This document shows, piece by piece, positions 16,696 to 25,486 of a stretch of 64,000 nt of DNA (positions are counted from its first letter, which is position 1; every line of letters begins with the position of its first letter). The notes beneath the pieces were generated by a model. It had not been told where the DNA came from. It searched no databases and saw nothing but the letters and a program-made list of their open reading frames with translations. A program made the translations under genes and the position numbers. The DNA lies in NCBI RefSeq assembly GCF_000423125.1, contig NZ_AUHJ01000004.1, positions 1-64,000 of the forward strand, in the 5' to 3' direction. The DNA is from Haliea salexigens DSM 19537 (lineage in GTDB: Bacteria > Pseudomonadota > Gammaproteobacteria > Pseudomonadales > Halieaceae).

Positions 16696-17466
16696 TCAGC
16701 CATCGAGAAAGGCCACCACCTGCTGGTTGAAACGCGCTGGCTGCTCGGCGTGCAACCAGTGGCCACACCCGGCGAGCGTCACGATGTCCGCCTGCGGGAA
16801 CAGCGCCTCAATCTGCGGGCGGTAGTCGTCATGCACGTAGTCGGATAGTTCACCGCGAATGAAGCGTGTGCGACCGTCAAAGGGTGCAACCGGTTCGGGG
16901 GCGGCGAGCAGTGCATCGTATTGCGCCTGCAATACAGGATGATTGAAACGCCAGCGATAGATGCCGGCGGCATCGCGCTGCAAGCTGAGCAGCAGGAACT
17001 GTATAACGTTCTCTTCCTTGAGGTACTGCGCCATCACCTCCGCGGCTTCGCTGCGACTTCCGCAGCCCGCCTCGGCCACTGCGGTAACAGCAGCAAATAC
17101 CGCCTGATGAGACGGTGGATAAGCAACCGGGGCGATATCGGCGACGACGAGAGCGTCGACACGATAAGGGGTGTCCAGGGCCAACTGCATTGCCACCTTG
17201 CCCCCCAGCGAATGCCCAACGAAGTGCGCGGTTTCCAGATGCCTGTGCTCCATCCAGCGCTGCACAGCCTGCGCCATAGCGGGCAACGACATGCGGGTGG
17301 TCCAGCCCGAGCGCCCGTGATTGGGCAAATCAAGACTGTGTACCCGATAGTGATCCTGAAGGGCCCGGGAAACGCCCCCGAGGTTACTGCCCATGCCGAA
17401 CAACCCGTGCAAAAGCACCACATCGGGGCCCTCGCCTGCCACCGAGTCGAATACTTCAGCTGCCAT
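16696..17466 (-). CDS. YbfF-like alpha/beta hydrolase (esterase)
   Basis: 256 residues. LLHGLFGMGSNLG (oxyanion), LDLPNHGRSGW, nucleophile elbow FVGHSLGGKVAMQ with Ser86, and GCGHWLHAEQP with the late catalytic His near 235. This order and length match E. coli YbfF, an acyl-CoA/esterase-like enzyme of loosely defined role. Cytoplasmic. Same-strand neighbour of the DUF3301 gene. Confidence 0.85.
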   Translation of the reverse strand: MAAEVFDSVAGEGPDVVLLHGLFGMGSNLGGVSRALQDHYRVHSLDLPNHGRSGWTTRMSLPAMAQAVQRWMEHRHLETAHFVGHSLGGKVAMQLALDTPYRVDALVVADIAPVAYPPSHQAVFAAVTAVAEAGCGSRSEAAEVMAQYLKEENVIQFLLLSLQRDAAGIYRWRFNHPVLQAQYDALLAAPEPVAPFDGRTRFIRGELSDYVHDDYRPQIEALFPQADIVTLAGCGHWLHAEQPARFNQQVVAFLDG

Positions 17467-17529
17467 TGTCGCTGTCTCTCCCTCGAGATTTTGCTAACAT
17501 GCCCGCACTATAAACGAAGTGGAGACAGT

Positions 17530-18315
17530 ATGCGTTATTTCCGGAGCGTGAGCCGCGTGAGCACACTGCTGCTACTGGTGCTCGGCCTTGCCGCCTGCAG
17601 CGGCACCACCTATAACCCCACGGTGTTCCCCTACGAAGTAGATCAGGAGCGCCTCGCCCAGTCGACGGTGAAGACCGTCGTCATTGCCCACGTCAATCTG
17701 GGGCCACCGTCGCGCAGCTATCTGGAAAAAGAAGCCCCGCGCATTGATGGCATGGTGGCGACCTATCTCAAGAAGAATGGCTACAAAGTACTCCCGCAAC
17801 GTGATTTCACACAGCACTGGAACACGGCGGTGCGCGCCTTCGGCGACCCTGTGGACCCGACCACCGGGCGCATGAATATGAACACCTTCGTGCAGATCAT
17901 GCAGAGCGTTCGCGACCAGTTGCGAGAAGACACTGACGTGGACGCGGTCATTTTCACCGACCTGCTGGAATCCGAGGTGCCATTTTCGTCCGGCCTGAAT
18001 CGGGTTGCGCGCTGGCACGGAGTCACGCGGAAACCCTCGCTGCAGGGGCCTGGCAGCGGTGTTTCCACCGATTTCGACTGGAATCAGGGTGCCGCTGTGG
18101 CCTCACTGCAGATCAGCATTTACGATATGGATCTCAAGCGCTTGTTTGCCAGCGTGGGCGGCCTCGACGTTACCGATGCGATTGATGCACGCTCTTCCGG
18201 CGGACGCTTTGTCCGCCGGCGCAACATTCTGGAAAGTGACGCATTCGTCAACGAGGGCATCGCCCTCGCGCTGCATCCGTTTGTGGAAATGGAAGACTGG
18301 CCCGGCAACCCCTGA
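17530..18315 (+). CDS. Hypothetical lipoprotein
   Basis: 261 residues from the ATG at 17530, with GGAGAC upstream. The signal MRYFRSVSRVSTLLLLVLGLAAC ends in a clear lipobox. The mature part has alternating beta/alpha pattern (TVKTVVIAHVNLG, VDAVIFTDLLESEV, SLQISIYDMDLKRLFASVGGLDV) and could be a periplasmic TolB-N/CsgG-like fold, but I do not recognise the family. The frame is open upstream to 16921 through the antisense of the esterase gene; that part is not coding. Confidence 0.7.
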   Translation: MRYFRSVSRVSTLLLLVLGLAACSGTTYNPTVFPYEVDQERLAQSTVKTVVIAHVNLGPPSRSYLEKEAPRIDGMVATYLKKNGYKVLPQRDFTQHWNTAVRAFGDPVDPTTGRMNMNTFVQIMQSVRDQLREDTDVDAVIFTDLLESEVPFSSGLNRVARWHGVTRKPSLQGPGSGVSTDFDWNQGAAVASLQISIYDMDLKRLFASVGGLDVTDAIDARSSGGRFVRRRNILESDAFVNEGIALALHPFVEMEDWPGNP

Positions 18316-18333
18316 CGGCATCGGGCAGGCGCT

Positions 18334-19149
18334 TCAGTCCTCGAAAGACGCCTGCTGTTTGCTCGCCTGGGCCTGAACGCCCGCCATCAGGTCGACCTCG
18401 CTGAGCATGCCGGCGTTCCAGGTCGCGATGTAGTTGAGCCCGTCACGCACGCTGTGATCACGCGCGTACAGGATCATCTCCTTGGTGCCACGCACCGCCA
18501 GTGGCGCCTTGCGGGCGATGCCGCGAGCAATAATGGTCACCTCGCGCAGCAGGGTTTCCCGATCCGGAAAAACACGGTTCACGAAGCCGAGTTCCCGGGC
18601 TTCTTTCGCATCCATATTCCGGCCCGTGTAGGCCAGCTCGCGCACGATGCCGTCCGCCACCAGCTTCGGCATGCGCTGTAAGGTGCCGACATCCGCGGTC
18701 ATGCCGATATCGATTTCCCGAATAGCGAACCAGGCGTCTTCCGTGGCATAGCGCATGTCGCAGCAGCAGACCAGATCCACTCCGCCACCGATACAGGTGT
18801 TGTGAATAGCAGCCAGCACCGGCTTGCGACACTGCTCAATCGCGCTCAGGTTGTCCTGCATGCGCAGTACATTGCGCCGAAACGCTTCTGCCCGACGAGC
18901 CGGATCACCGGACTCGCCACCGAGACCACTGAACATGGCGAGATCCAGACCCGAGCAAAAGTGCTTACCGTTGCCCGCCAGCACCACGGCCCGCACGCCC
19001 GGCTCTGCATCGAGCCACTCGAAACACGCCTGCAACTCGGGCCACATCACCGCGTTCATCGAGTTGGCCTTGTCTGGACGATTCAGAGCAACGGTAGCCA
19101 CCTGTTCCTCCACGCTCAGGGTCAGTGTTTCAAATTCAGGGATCGCCAT
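18334..19149 (-). CDS. Delta3,5-Delta2,4-dienoyl-CoA isomerase (ECH1-like crotonase)
   Basis: 271 residues from the ATG at 19149. Crotonase fold with FCSGLDLAMF (oxyanion) and IGGGVDLVCCCDMRY...IREIDIGMTADVGTLQRMPK. Asp125, Glu145 and Asp153 have the same 20- and 8-residue spacing as the catalytic Asp/Glu/Asp of rat ECH1, which distinguishes it from hydratases. It would shift double bonds of 3,5-dienoyl-CoA during oxidation of unsaturated fatty acids. It lies 35 bp after the nitroreductase gene on the same strand. Confidence 0.85.
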   Translation of the reverse strand: MAIPEFETLTLSVEEQVATVALNRPDKANSMNAVMWPELQACFEWLDAEPGVRAVVLAGNGKHFCSGLDLAMFSGLGGESGDPARRAEAFRRNVLRMQDNLSAIEQCRKPVLAAIHNTCIGGGVDLVCCCDMRYATEDAWFAIREIDIGMTADVGTLQRMPKLVADGIVRELAYTGRNMDAKEARELGFVNRVFPDRETLLREVTIIARGIARKAPLAVRGTKEMILYARDHSVRDGLNYIATWNAGMLSEVDLMAGVQAQASKQQASFED

Positions 19150-19184
19150 GGGCACTTCGCTCCTGTTCAAAGTATGCGCCGGTT

Positions 19185-19742
19185 TCACCAGCGATTGACA
19201 AAATCAGCCGTATTCAGGGTGGGTAAGGTCTTCGGGTTGCCATCCCGAGTACCGAGATACAGAAATGACACCACCTCTTCACCCGGATCAAGGCCCAGTG
19301 CCGCACCGACAAAGGGGTCGAACGCTGCATTGCCAGTGCGCCATATACCGGCGTAGCCCAGGGCCTCCGCCGCCAGCAGGATGGCATGTGCGGCGCACCC
19401 CGCAGACAGCCGCTGCTCGGATTGCGGCACCTTCGGATGTTCCTGCAGGCGCGCTACCACCACCAGCAACAACGGTGCACGCAACGGCGCACCACGGGCT
19501 TTCTCCCGGGCTGAGCTGTGAGCTGCCGGGTCGCGCTGGAGCAGGCAGCGCTCGAGCACTTCGCCGAAGTCCTCGCGACGTTCGCCTTCGATAACGATGA
19601 AACGCCAGGGTCGCAGCCAGGCGTGGTCAGGCGCGCGCAAGCCTGCCTGGAAGATTTGCTCCAGTTCCTCCGCACTGGGCGCAGGCGCCTGAAGACGGGG
19701 AGCAGAGTTTCGGGTCTGGAGATGGTGTAGCACATCGCTCAT
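19185..19742 (-). CDS. YdjA-like nitroreductase
   Basis: 185 residues from the ATG at 19742. The short FMN-dependent nitroreductase plan of YdjA is visible: LQTRNSAPRL (N-terminal FMN contacts), AGLRAPDHAWLRPWRFIVIEG, and LLAAEALGYAGIWRTGNAAFDP, with GTRDGNP near the end. An in-frame ATG at 19790 would add 16 residues without signal features. It presumably reduces nitro or quinone compounds with NAD(P)H in the cytoplasm. Upstream member of a likely two-gene unit with the isomerase. Confidence 0.82.
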   Translation of the reverse strand: MSDVLHHLQTRNSAPRLQAPAPSAEELEQIFQAGLRAPDHAWLRPWRFIVIEGERREDFGEVLERCLLQRDPAAHSSAREKARGAPLRAPLLLVVVARLQEHPKVPQSEQRLSAGCAAHAILLAAEALGYAGIWRTGNAAFDPFVGAALGLDPGEEVVSFLYLGTRDGNPKTLPTLNTADFVNRW

Positions 19743-20047
19743 GGGATAACTCGGGGCAGCTCTTTTTGCAGGCATATATGATAACAGCAATCAGGGAGCC
19801 TCTGACAAAAGTGGGAAGCTGCAGCGGGGTGGTGCTTTTTCCCCGGACTGGCGGTACTATAAACGGGCGGATGTGTCTGGTGTAAACTTGGATCAGAAGG
19901 GTAGCAAAAAACCGGTAATAATTTGGTTGTTAGCGGCTCAGGAAAGCACGACACTTCAGCAAACATAACTACAGCGCAGCGCACGCACGGGGAAATGCGC
20001 GCAATGAGTGAAAGACCTGCATTTTTATAATTACAAGGAGCACCACC
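19743..20047. other. Divergent intergenic region, nitroreductase / TonB receptor
   Basis: About 305 bp that should hold both promoters and the receptor's leader. AAGGAG precedes the receptor start. The -10-like TACTATAAAC near 19855 has no convincing -35. No riboswitch or repressor dyad was recognised. Confidence 0.4.
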
Positions 20048-22327
20048 ATGAAACGCGACAGCGTACCTCACCGCATGAAAAAAACCCCACTCGCCATCGG
20101 CGTGTCAGCACTGCTGGGCACCGTGATGGCGGCTTCCTTTTCCACCGCTTCCCAGGCACAGCAAGAAGCCCGACGCAGCACCTCGGCGCTGCTGGAAGAA
20201 GTGGTTGTCACCGCACGCAAGCGTGAAGAAGGTTCACAGGAAGTACCGCTGTCGATCTCTGCTCTCGGTGCAGACCAGCTCGATGCATTGAAAATTCGTG
20301 ACCTCACCAACCTCTCCGTGCGGCTGCCCAACGTGGCGCTGGATGACGTGGGTACGGCGCGTGGTACGGCAAACTTCTCCATCCGCGGCCTGGGTGTGAA
20401 CAGCTCCATTCCCGGCATCGACCCCACCGTGGGCGTTGTGGTCGACGGCGTTTACATCGGGCTGAACAGCGGCATTCTGTTTGACACCTTTGACCTGGAA
20501 AGCGTTGAAGTACTGCGCGGACCGCAGGGCACCCTGTTCGGGCGCAACGTCACCGGTGGCGCCGTGTTGCTGAACAGCAAAAAACCGGGCGACGAATTCG
20601 AGTTCAGCGCGCGCGCCGCCATTGACCAGGGGCCCGAGGGCGGCCCCAGCCGCTATGCCATGGCCAGCGTGGGCGGCCCGATCAACGACATTGTTGCGGC
20701 ACGCCTGACGGCATACCACAACGACGATGACGGCTTCGTGGAAAACCAGTTCGATGGCGAAGACATCGGCGTGATTCGCCAAACCATGGTGCGCCCGGTG
20801 GTGGTACTGACTCCCACCGATGAACTCGAACTCATCATGCGCTATGAATACGGCAAAGTGACCGGTGACGGGCCTGTCGGCCAAAGCCACACCAACGGCT
20901 CGGGCGTACCGGGCACTCCCTTCAATGCCGACCGTGAAAGCTTCGATGTCTCCATCGATGAACCCGGTTCGCAGGACAACGAAACCAACGCCCTCACTAT
21001 TGAATTAAACTACGACGTGGCCTTCGGTGAGGGCACCATCACCAATATCTACGGTGTGCGCGACTACCACGGCAAGGGTGTCGGCGACATTGACTCTCAG
21101 CCGGTGTGGCTATTCCACGCACCGTCCTGGATCGATTATCGTCAGGTCAGCAACGAGTTGCGCTATAACGGCTTGTTCGCCAACCGCTATAACGTGACTA
21201 CCGGTGTATTTTACTTCGACAGCGAGATTAACTACCACGAGCGAAGAGAACTCGCCGGCGTTCTCACCGGCGGTGTCGCACCCGCCGCACAGTTCGACGG
21301 TGGCGGCAACCTGCTGACGGAAACCTGGGCCGTATTCGCCTCCGTGGACATCGACCTGAACGAGAAGTTGGTTTTGAGTCTGGGTGGGCGCTACTCCGAA
21401 GAAGACAAGGAAGCGGAAATCGCCTCGCTGAGCCAGAATATCAACAGCCCCTGCAACATCGTGACCATGAATGACTGCGACTTCGACTTCGTCGACGACG
21501 ACAGCTGGAGCAGCTTCTCACCCAAAGTCGGCTTGACCTACACCCTCTCGGACGACGCCTTTGTCTATGCCAACTACAGCCAGGGCACCCGCTCGGGTGG
21601 CTACAATATGCGCAATACGTCCTTCGACCCCGCTGACACCCCCGGGCCCTTTGACCAGGAAACGGTGGACAGCATCGAGCTGGGCTACAAGTCCTCCTTC
21701 GGTGGGCGTGGCATCCTCAACGCTGCCGTGTTCTACAACCAGATCGACGATATGCAGCGGGAAATCAACCTCCCCGGCCCCATCGGTGTCATTCAGCTGG
21801 TGCGCAACACCGCCGAAGCCACCATCATGGGGCTCGAGGTGGATGCCACCTGGGGCCTGACCGACAACCTGGTTGCGATTGCTTCCATCGGGGTGCTGGA
21901 CGCCAGCTACGACAAGGTGCTGGTGGACCTCAACGGCGATGGCGTGATTGACGGCGCAGACAAGGATCTCGACCTGCCGCGTGCGGCGGACCTGACCTAC
22001 ACCGTTGGCTTGAATCACGACCTGGAACTGGGCAGCTGGGGTTTCCTCGGCTCGCGTATCAGCTACTCTTACCGCGACGAGTCGGCCTATACCGACAATA
22101 ACCTGGGCTTCATCAACGAGCAGAACCGCGTTGACGCCGGCCTGGACTTCTACAGCAACGACGGCCACTGGGTATTCTCGGTGTACGGCCGCAACCTGCT
22201 GGACGAAGTGCTGAACGGCAACGACACGCAGCTGCCTGATGATATCTTGGGCGTTCCTTTGGGTGGCACGTTAGCGCCCCTGTCGAAAGGGCGTCGTATC
22301 GGCCTGGAAGTCACCTACAACCTGTAG
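20048..22327 (+). CDS. TonB-dependent outer-membrane receptor
   Basis: 759 residues. After a signal peptide (MKKTPLAIGVSALLGTVMAA, cleavage near SQAQQ; an internal ATG at 20075 is also possible) comes a TonB box (LLEEVVVTARKRE), a plug domain (about 60-170 with VEVLRGPQGTLFGRNVTGGA) and a 22-strand-type barrel ending RIGLEVTYNL. It imports a large or scarce ligand using TonB energy. The absence of nearby siderophore or vitamin genes leaves the ligand open; Halieaceae often use such receptors for lipids, steroids or glycans (inference). AAGGAG precedes the start. Confidence 0.93.
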   Translation: MKRDSVPHRMKKTPLAIGVSALLGTVMAASFSTASQAQQEARRSTSALLEEVVVTARKREEGSQEVPLSISALGADQLDALKIRDLTNLSVRLPNVALDDVGTARGTANFSIRGLGVNSSIPGIDPTVGVVVDGVYIGLNSGILFDTFDLESVEVLRGPQGTLFGRNVTGGAVLLNSKKPGDEFEFSARAAIDQGPEGGPSRYAMASVGGPINDIVAARLTAYHNDDDGFVENQFDGEDIGVIRQTMVRPVVVLTPTDELELIMRYEYGKVTGDGPVGQSHTNGSGVPGTPFNADRESFDVSIDEPGSQDNETNALTIELNYDVAFGEGTITNIYGVRDYHGKGVGDIDSQPVWLFHAPSWIDYRQVSNELRYNGLFANRYNVTTGVFYFDSEINYHERRELAGVLTGGVAPAAQFDGGGNLLTETWAVFASVDIDLNEKLVLSLGGRYSEEDKEAEIASLSQNINSPCNIVTMNDCDFDFVDDDSWSSFSPKVGLTYTLSDDAFVYANYSQGTRSGGYNMRNTSFDPADTPGPFDQETVDSIELGYKSSFGGRGILNAAVFYNQIDDMQREINLPGPIGVIQLVRNTAEATIMGLEVDATWGLTDNLVAIASIGVLDASYDKVLVDLNGDGVIDGADKDLDLPRAADLTYTVGLNHDLELGSWGFLGSRISYSYRDESAYTDNNLGFINEQNRVDAGLDFYSNDGHWVFSVYGRNLLDEVLNGNDTQLPDDILGVPLGGTLAPLSKGRRIGLEVTYNL

Positions 22328-22344
22328 GCCTTCGGTACTCGCTG

Positions 22345-22371
22345 AAAGGCGGCCTCAGGGCCGCCTTTTTT
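22345..22371 (+). terminator. Rho-independent terminator after the TonB receptor gene
   Basis: AAAGGCGGCC, TCAG loop, GGCCGCCTTT and a further run of T, 18 bp beyond the stop. Canonical; the flanking A-run also allows function for the converging ketosynthase gene. Confidence 0.9.
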
Positions 22372-22402
22372 ATGCGCGTGACAGTGGGGATTCGCTGTTG
22401 CG

Positions 22403-24250
22403 TCAGCGGCACATATCACTGTAGGGATTGGCCAGGTCCAGGTCGATTTCGTACTCGCCCACCCGCATGGACTGCGGGGCATGCTGCACATCCGCATCAC
22501 CGAGCACACCGAAGTCGAAGCGGTAGGTGGGCGCAACACGTCCGGCAATAGCGTCATCGTCATACTCGCGCTGCTTTGCCAGCACCGCCTCGTTGCGCTG
22601 CTCCCAGTCCTGCCAGGCGCGACTGCCATGCCGTGCTTGCAACATTTTCGCCGTTGCCGTCGGGCTGAGCAGTGTGGCCGATGCGTTATTGCCGCCAAAC
22701 CCCTTGGAGTTGATGATGGCATACCCCTGGGCGGACGGATCGATCGCCTGGTGCTGCAGGGCAAAGCTCAGGTTGTCGCGGCATACATCGTCGGCAAGTG
22801 CATTTATCGTGGTGATGCCGGGTATGACACCCTCCGCCCATATACCGAGGGTTGCATTGACCTGATCCCCTGACGCGGAACCCAGGGAATGGCCCAGGTA
22901 ACACTTGAGTGCCGCTACCGGCCAGGCGGAAATACCGAAGGCTTTCGCGGTTTCTGACAGTATTCTCGACTCGCTGGTGCGGTTCTGCGGTGTGCCCGTG
23001 CCGTGTGCCTGCACCAGCCCGCCATTGCGCAGCATACGTTCACCGAGCATTGCACGCGCTGCGGCGGTGGCCTTGGCCATGGTGATGTAGTTGCCCACAC
23101 CCGGCCCCGAAATGGACTTTTTATAGCCATCGGCATTGACGAAAACATCCGTGGCTGCGCCGAACACGGTCGCGCCCAGCTCAAGCGCCAGGGCATCGTC
23201 AAACAACACAACCATTTGCGCCGACTCGGCAATGGTAAAGCCGCAGTTCTCGGCGAACGGGCGACAGGCGCGCCGATGGTCCGCATTGGCCACTCCGTCC
23301 AGGTCGCGCAGGCCCTTGTCCGTCGCCAGCGCCCCCATCGCCGCATAGCCATCCATGACCTCCGGGTTGACGGGCGCCTCTGCCGAACCAATAAAGGCCA
23401 CGCGCGCCCGGCCGCTGCGGATATCTTCAATACCCTGACGCAAGTTGTAGAGGAAAGAGGCGCAAGCGCCGAGGCTGGCACCGGTCGCACCCAGACTGCC
23501 CAGTACGTAGGCATTCACAAAATCCGCCGGCATTTCCGCCAGCGACAGGGGGCAGAACTTCGAGGTCACGCGCTGCCCGTTGTGGCGTGCACGCAACATG
23601 CCGCCCGCGCCAGCCGCATCCAGCTGTCCCATGGCACTGCCCGCGTAGACGCTCACCTGGTCTGCGGGTACCCGCTGCTGTATCTGTTCCCAGGGAATCC
23701 CCAGGCTTTGCAGGGCATCGGATGCGGCGTAGACCATCATTTGCAGGCCGCGCGGATGATTGCGCGAGGCGTAGAGCATACCGGGCTCAAACCCCGTGGG
23801 CAGCTGCCCCGCTGCCTTGACCTCAAAATCCCGCACCGTGGGCAACAGCACATCCAGCCCACCTGCAATACTGACTTCCACATCCTCGGCACTCACCGGT
23901 TTCACTTCCCATCCGGTGGGGATCACGGCGGGCAGGTGTTGACGGCGCAGCCGCATCACAAGAGGGCTTTGCCCGGCACGGGCCGGAAGGCGCTGGTTCC
24001 AGCTGACCGCGTCAGGGTTGAAATGCTGCGGTTCCACCCGCCGAATCAGCGTGTGCGCCAGCAGATAGTCCTCCTGCCCACGCACCTGCTCGACACCCAT
24101 CAGGCGGGCGAGGGCCGCGAGCGTGCGTGCTTGAGTCGACGTCGGCAATGCATCATGCACCAGCCGTCGATAGGCATGGTGCGACGACGCCCGCCCGGCA
24201 CCGTTAATGCCACCGAACCCTACTATCACCGGCAACCGCGCCTGCCCCAT
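22403..24250 (-). CDS. Beta-ketoacyl synthase-like enzyme with extended termini
   Basis: 615 residues, about 200 more than FabF/FabB. The ketosynthase core has the full Cys-His-His set: Cys263 (SLGACASFL), His416 (QAHGTGT) and His454 (LGHSLGSA), so Claisen condensation is likely. The first ~115 residues and the last ~70 (PTYRFDFGVLGDADVQHAPQ onward) are not part of the standard fold. No acyl-carrier protein or other fatty-acid genes are adjacent. Divergent from a GlxA-type regulator, 125 bp between starts, which suggests specific regulation. Product unknown. Confidence 0.85.
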   Translation of the reverse strand: MGQARLPVIVGFGGINGAGRASSHHAYRRLVHDALPTSTQARTLAALARLMGVEQVRGQEDYLLAHTLIRRVEPQHFNPDAVSWNQRLPARAGQSPLVMRLRRQHLPAVIPTGWEVKPVSAEDVEVSIAGGLDVLLPTVRDFEVKAAGQLPTGFEPGMLYASRNHPRGLQMMVYAASDALQSLGIPWEQIQQRVPADQVSVYAGSAMGQLDAAGAGGMLRARHNGQRVTSKFCPLSLAEMPADFVNAYVLGSLGATGASLGACASFLYNLRQGIEDIRSGRARVAFIGSAEAPVNPEVMDGYAAMGALATDKGLRDLDGVANADHRRACRPFAENCGFTIAESAQMVVLFDDALALELGATVFGAATDVFVNADGYKKSISGPGVGNYITMAKATAAARAMLGERMLRNGGLVQAHGTGTPQNRTSESRILSETAKAFGISAWPVAALKCYLGHSLGSASGDQVNATLGIWAEGVIPGITTINALADDVCRDNLSFALQHQAIDPSAQGYAIINSKGFGGNNASATLLSPTATAKMLQARHGSRAWQDWEQRNEAVLAKQREYDDDAIAGRVAPTYRFDFGVLGDADVQHAPQSMRVGEYEIDLDLANPYSDMCR

Positions 24251-24375
24251 TCTTCGCTCCTCGTTGTTTGTTCATTAGCACGCGGCGTAGTGTAGGCGGC
24301 GAACGCGCCCGCACATTATGTTTTTTACGCCATCAATCGTGGTATTTTGGCCACAAAGCCCTGACCCTGCTGCCC

Positions 24376-25386
24376 ATGTATACCGTTGCCGCCCTGATAT
24401 ACCCCGATGCGCTGGCCACCAGCGTGACACTGCCCATGGAAATTCTCTCCGCCGCCGCGCAAACTGCCCGCAGCCGGAGACGCACGGCGCCGGGGGTGAG
24501 ATTCCTGCTGGCGGCGGAAACCGCGGGGGCGGTCACCCTGGATAACGGGCTGACGCTGGAATGCCCTGTGTCGCAGTGGGAACTGCCCGCTCTGGACCTG
24601 CTCATACTGCCCGCAATCTGGCGCACACCCTTGCCTACCGTGCGCCGCTGCGCGGCCTGGCTGCCGCAGCTGCAGGCGATAGCCGCCGCCGGAACACGTA
24701 TCTGCAGTGTGGGGACGGCCAGCAGCCTGCTGGCTGAGGCAGGCCTGCTCGACGGACGACCAGCCACTACACACTGGAACTACTTTGAGCGTTTTCTCCG
24801 TCGCTATCCACAGGTACACCTGAAAACTCGCCATCTCATCACCCAGAGTGACAATATCTACTGCGTCGGCAGCGTGAACTCGATCGCTGACCTGTGCGTG
24901 CACCTTGCGGAGGACTGGTACGGCAGCGGCATCGCCCGGGCCGTGGAGCACCAGTTTTCCCCGGAAATACGCCAGCCCTTCCAGAGCGCGGCCTGGCAGG
25001 ACACACCACAGCGCCGTCACCACGATGAAACCGTGTTGTTGGCCCAGCAATGGTTACAGGACCACATGCACTGCGCAGTATCCCTGCAGGACATGGGACC
25101 CGCATTCGGCGTCAGTGCGCGGACACTGCATCGCCGCTTTCGCCAGGCCACTGGAATGGCTCCGCAGGCCTACCTGACTGCGCTGCGCATGAATACCGCG
25201 CGCGAGCTATTGCGCCGCAGTAACCTCAGTATCGCCGAAATTGCCTGGCAGATCGGACTCCAGGACGCCAGCTACTTCTCGCAACTGTTCCGGCGCAGCA
25301 ACGGTGTCACACCGGGGCAATACCGCGAGGCTGTGCGGGGCAAACTGTTTGATCCGCCCGGGAAGCCTGCGCCGGCGCCGCCTTGA
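24376..25386 (+). CDS. GlxA-family transcriptional regulator (DJ-1/PfpI-like + AraC HTH)
   Basis: 336 residues from the ATG at 24376. The N-terminal half is a DJ-1/PfpI-like domain (VAALIYPDALATSVTLPMEI, DLLILPAIW, AAAGTRICSVGTASSLLAEAGLLDGRPATTHW). Residues about 225-325 are an AraC-type double HTH ending DASYFSQLFRRSNGVTPGQYRE. In the nucleophile-elbow loop the Cys is present but shifted (ICSVGTAS), so it probably senses and does not catalyse. Likely regulator of the divergent ketosynthase gene. Confidence 0.85.
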   Translation: MYTVAALIYPDALATSVTLPMEILSAAAQTARSRRRTAPGVRFLLAAETAGAVTLDNGLTLECPVSQWELPALDLLILPAIWRTPLPTVRRCAAWLPQLQAIAAAGTRICSVGTASSLLAEAGLLDGRPATTHWNYFERFLRRYPQVHLKTRHLITQSDNIYCVGSVNSIADLCVHLAEDWYGSGIARAVEHQFSPEIRQPFQSAAWQDTPQRRHHDETVLLAQQWLQDHMHCAVSLQDMGPAFGVSARTLHRRFRQATGMAPQAYLTALRMNTARELLRRSNLSIAEIAWQIGLQDASYFSQLFRRSNGVTPGQYREAVRGKLFDPPGKPAPAPP

Positions 25387-25486
25387 GTCCAGCCCACGAG
25401 TATGGCCTAATACGCCCCCGCTTCAACACGCGCCCGACACCACACGGGCATGTCCACCGCAGTAAACAGCAGTCGGGAATGTCATC

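Noticed and set aside
16921-17529. Long open stretch before the lipoprotein gene
   Set aside because: It is the antisense of the YbfF-like esterase; the signal peptide starts at 17530.
23003-24295. 430-codon frame antisense to the ketosynthase
   Set aside because: The opposite strand has the complete Cys-His-His ketosynthase; this frame has no domain.
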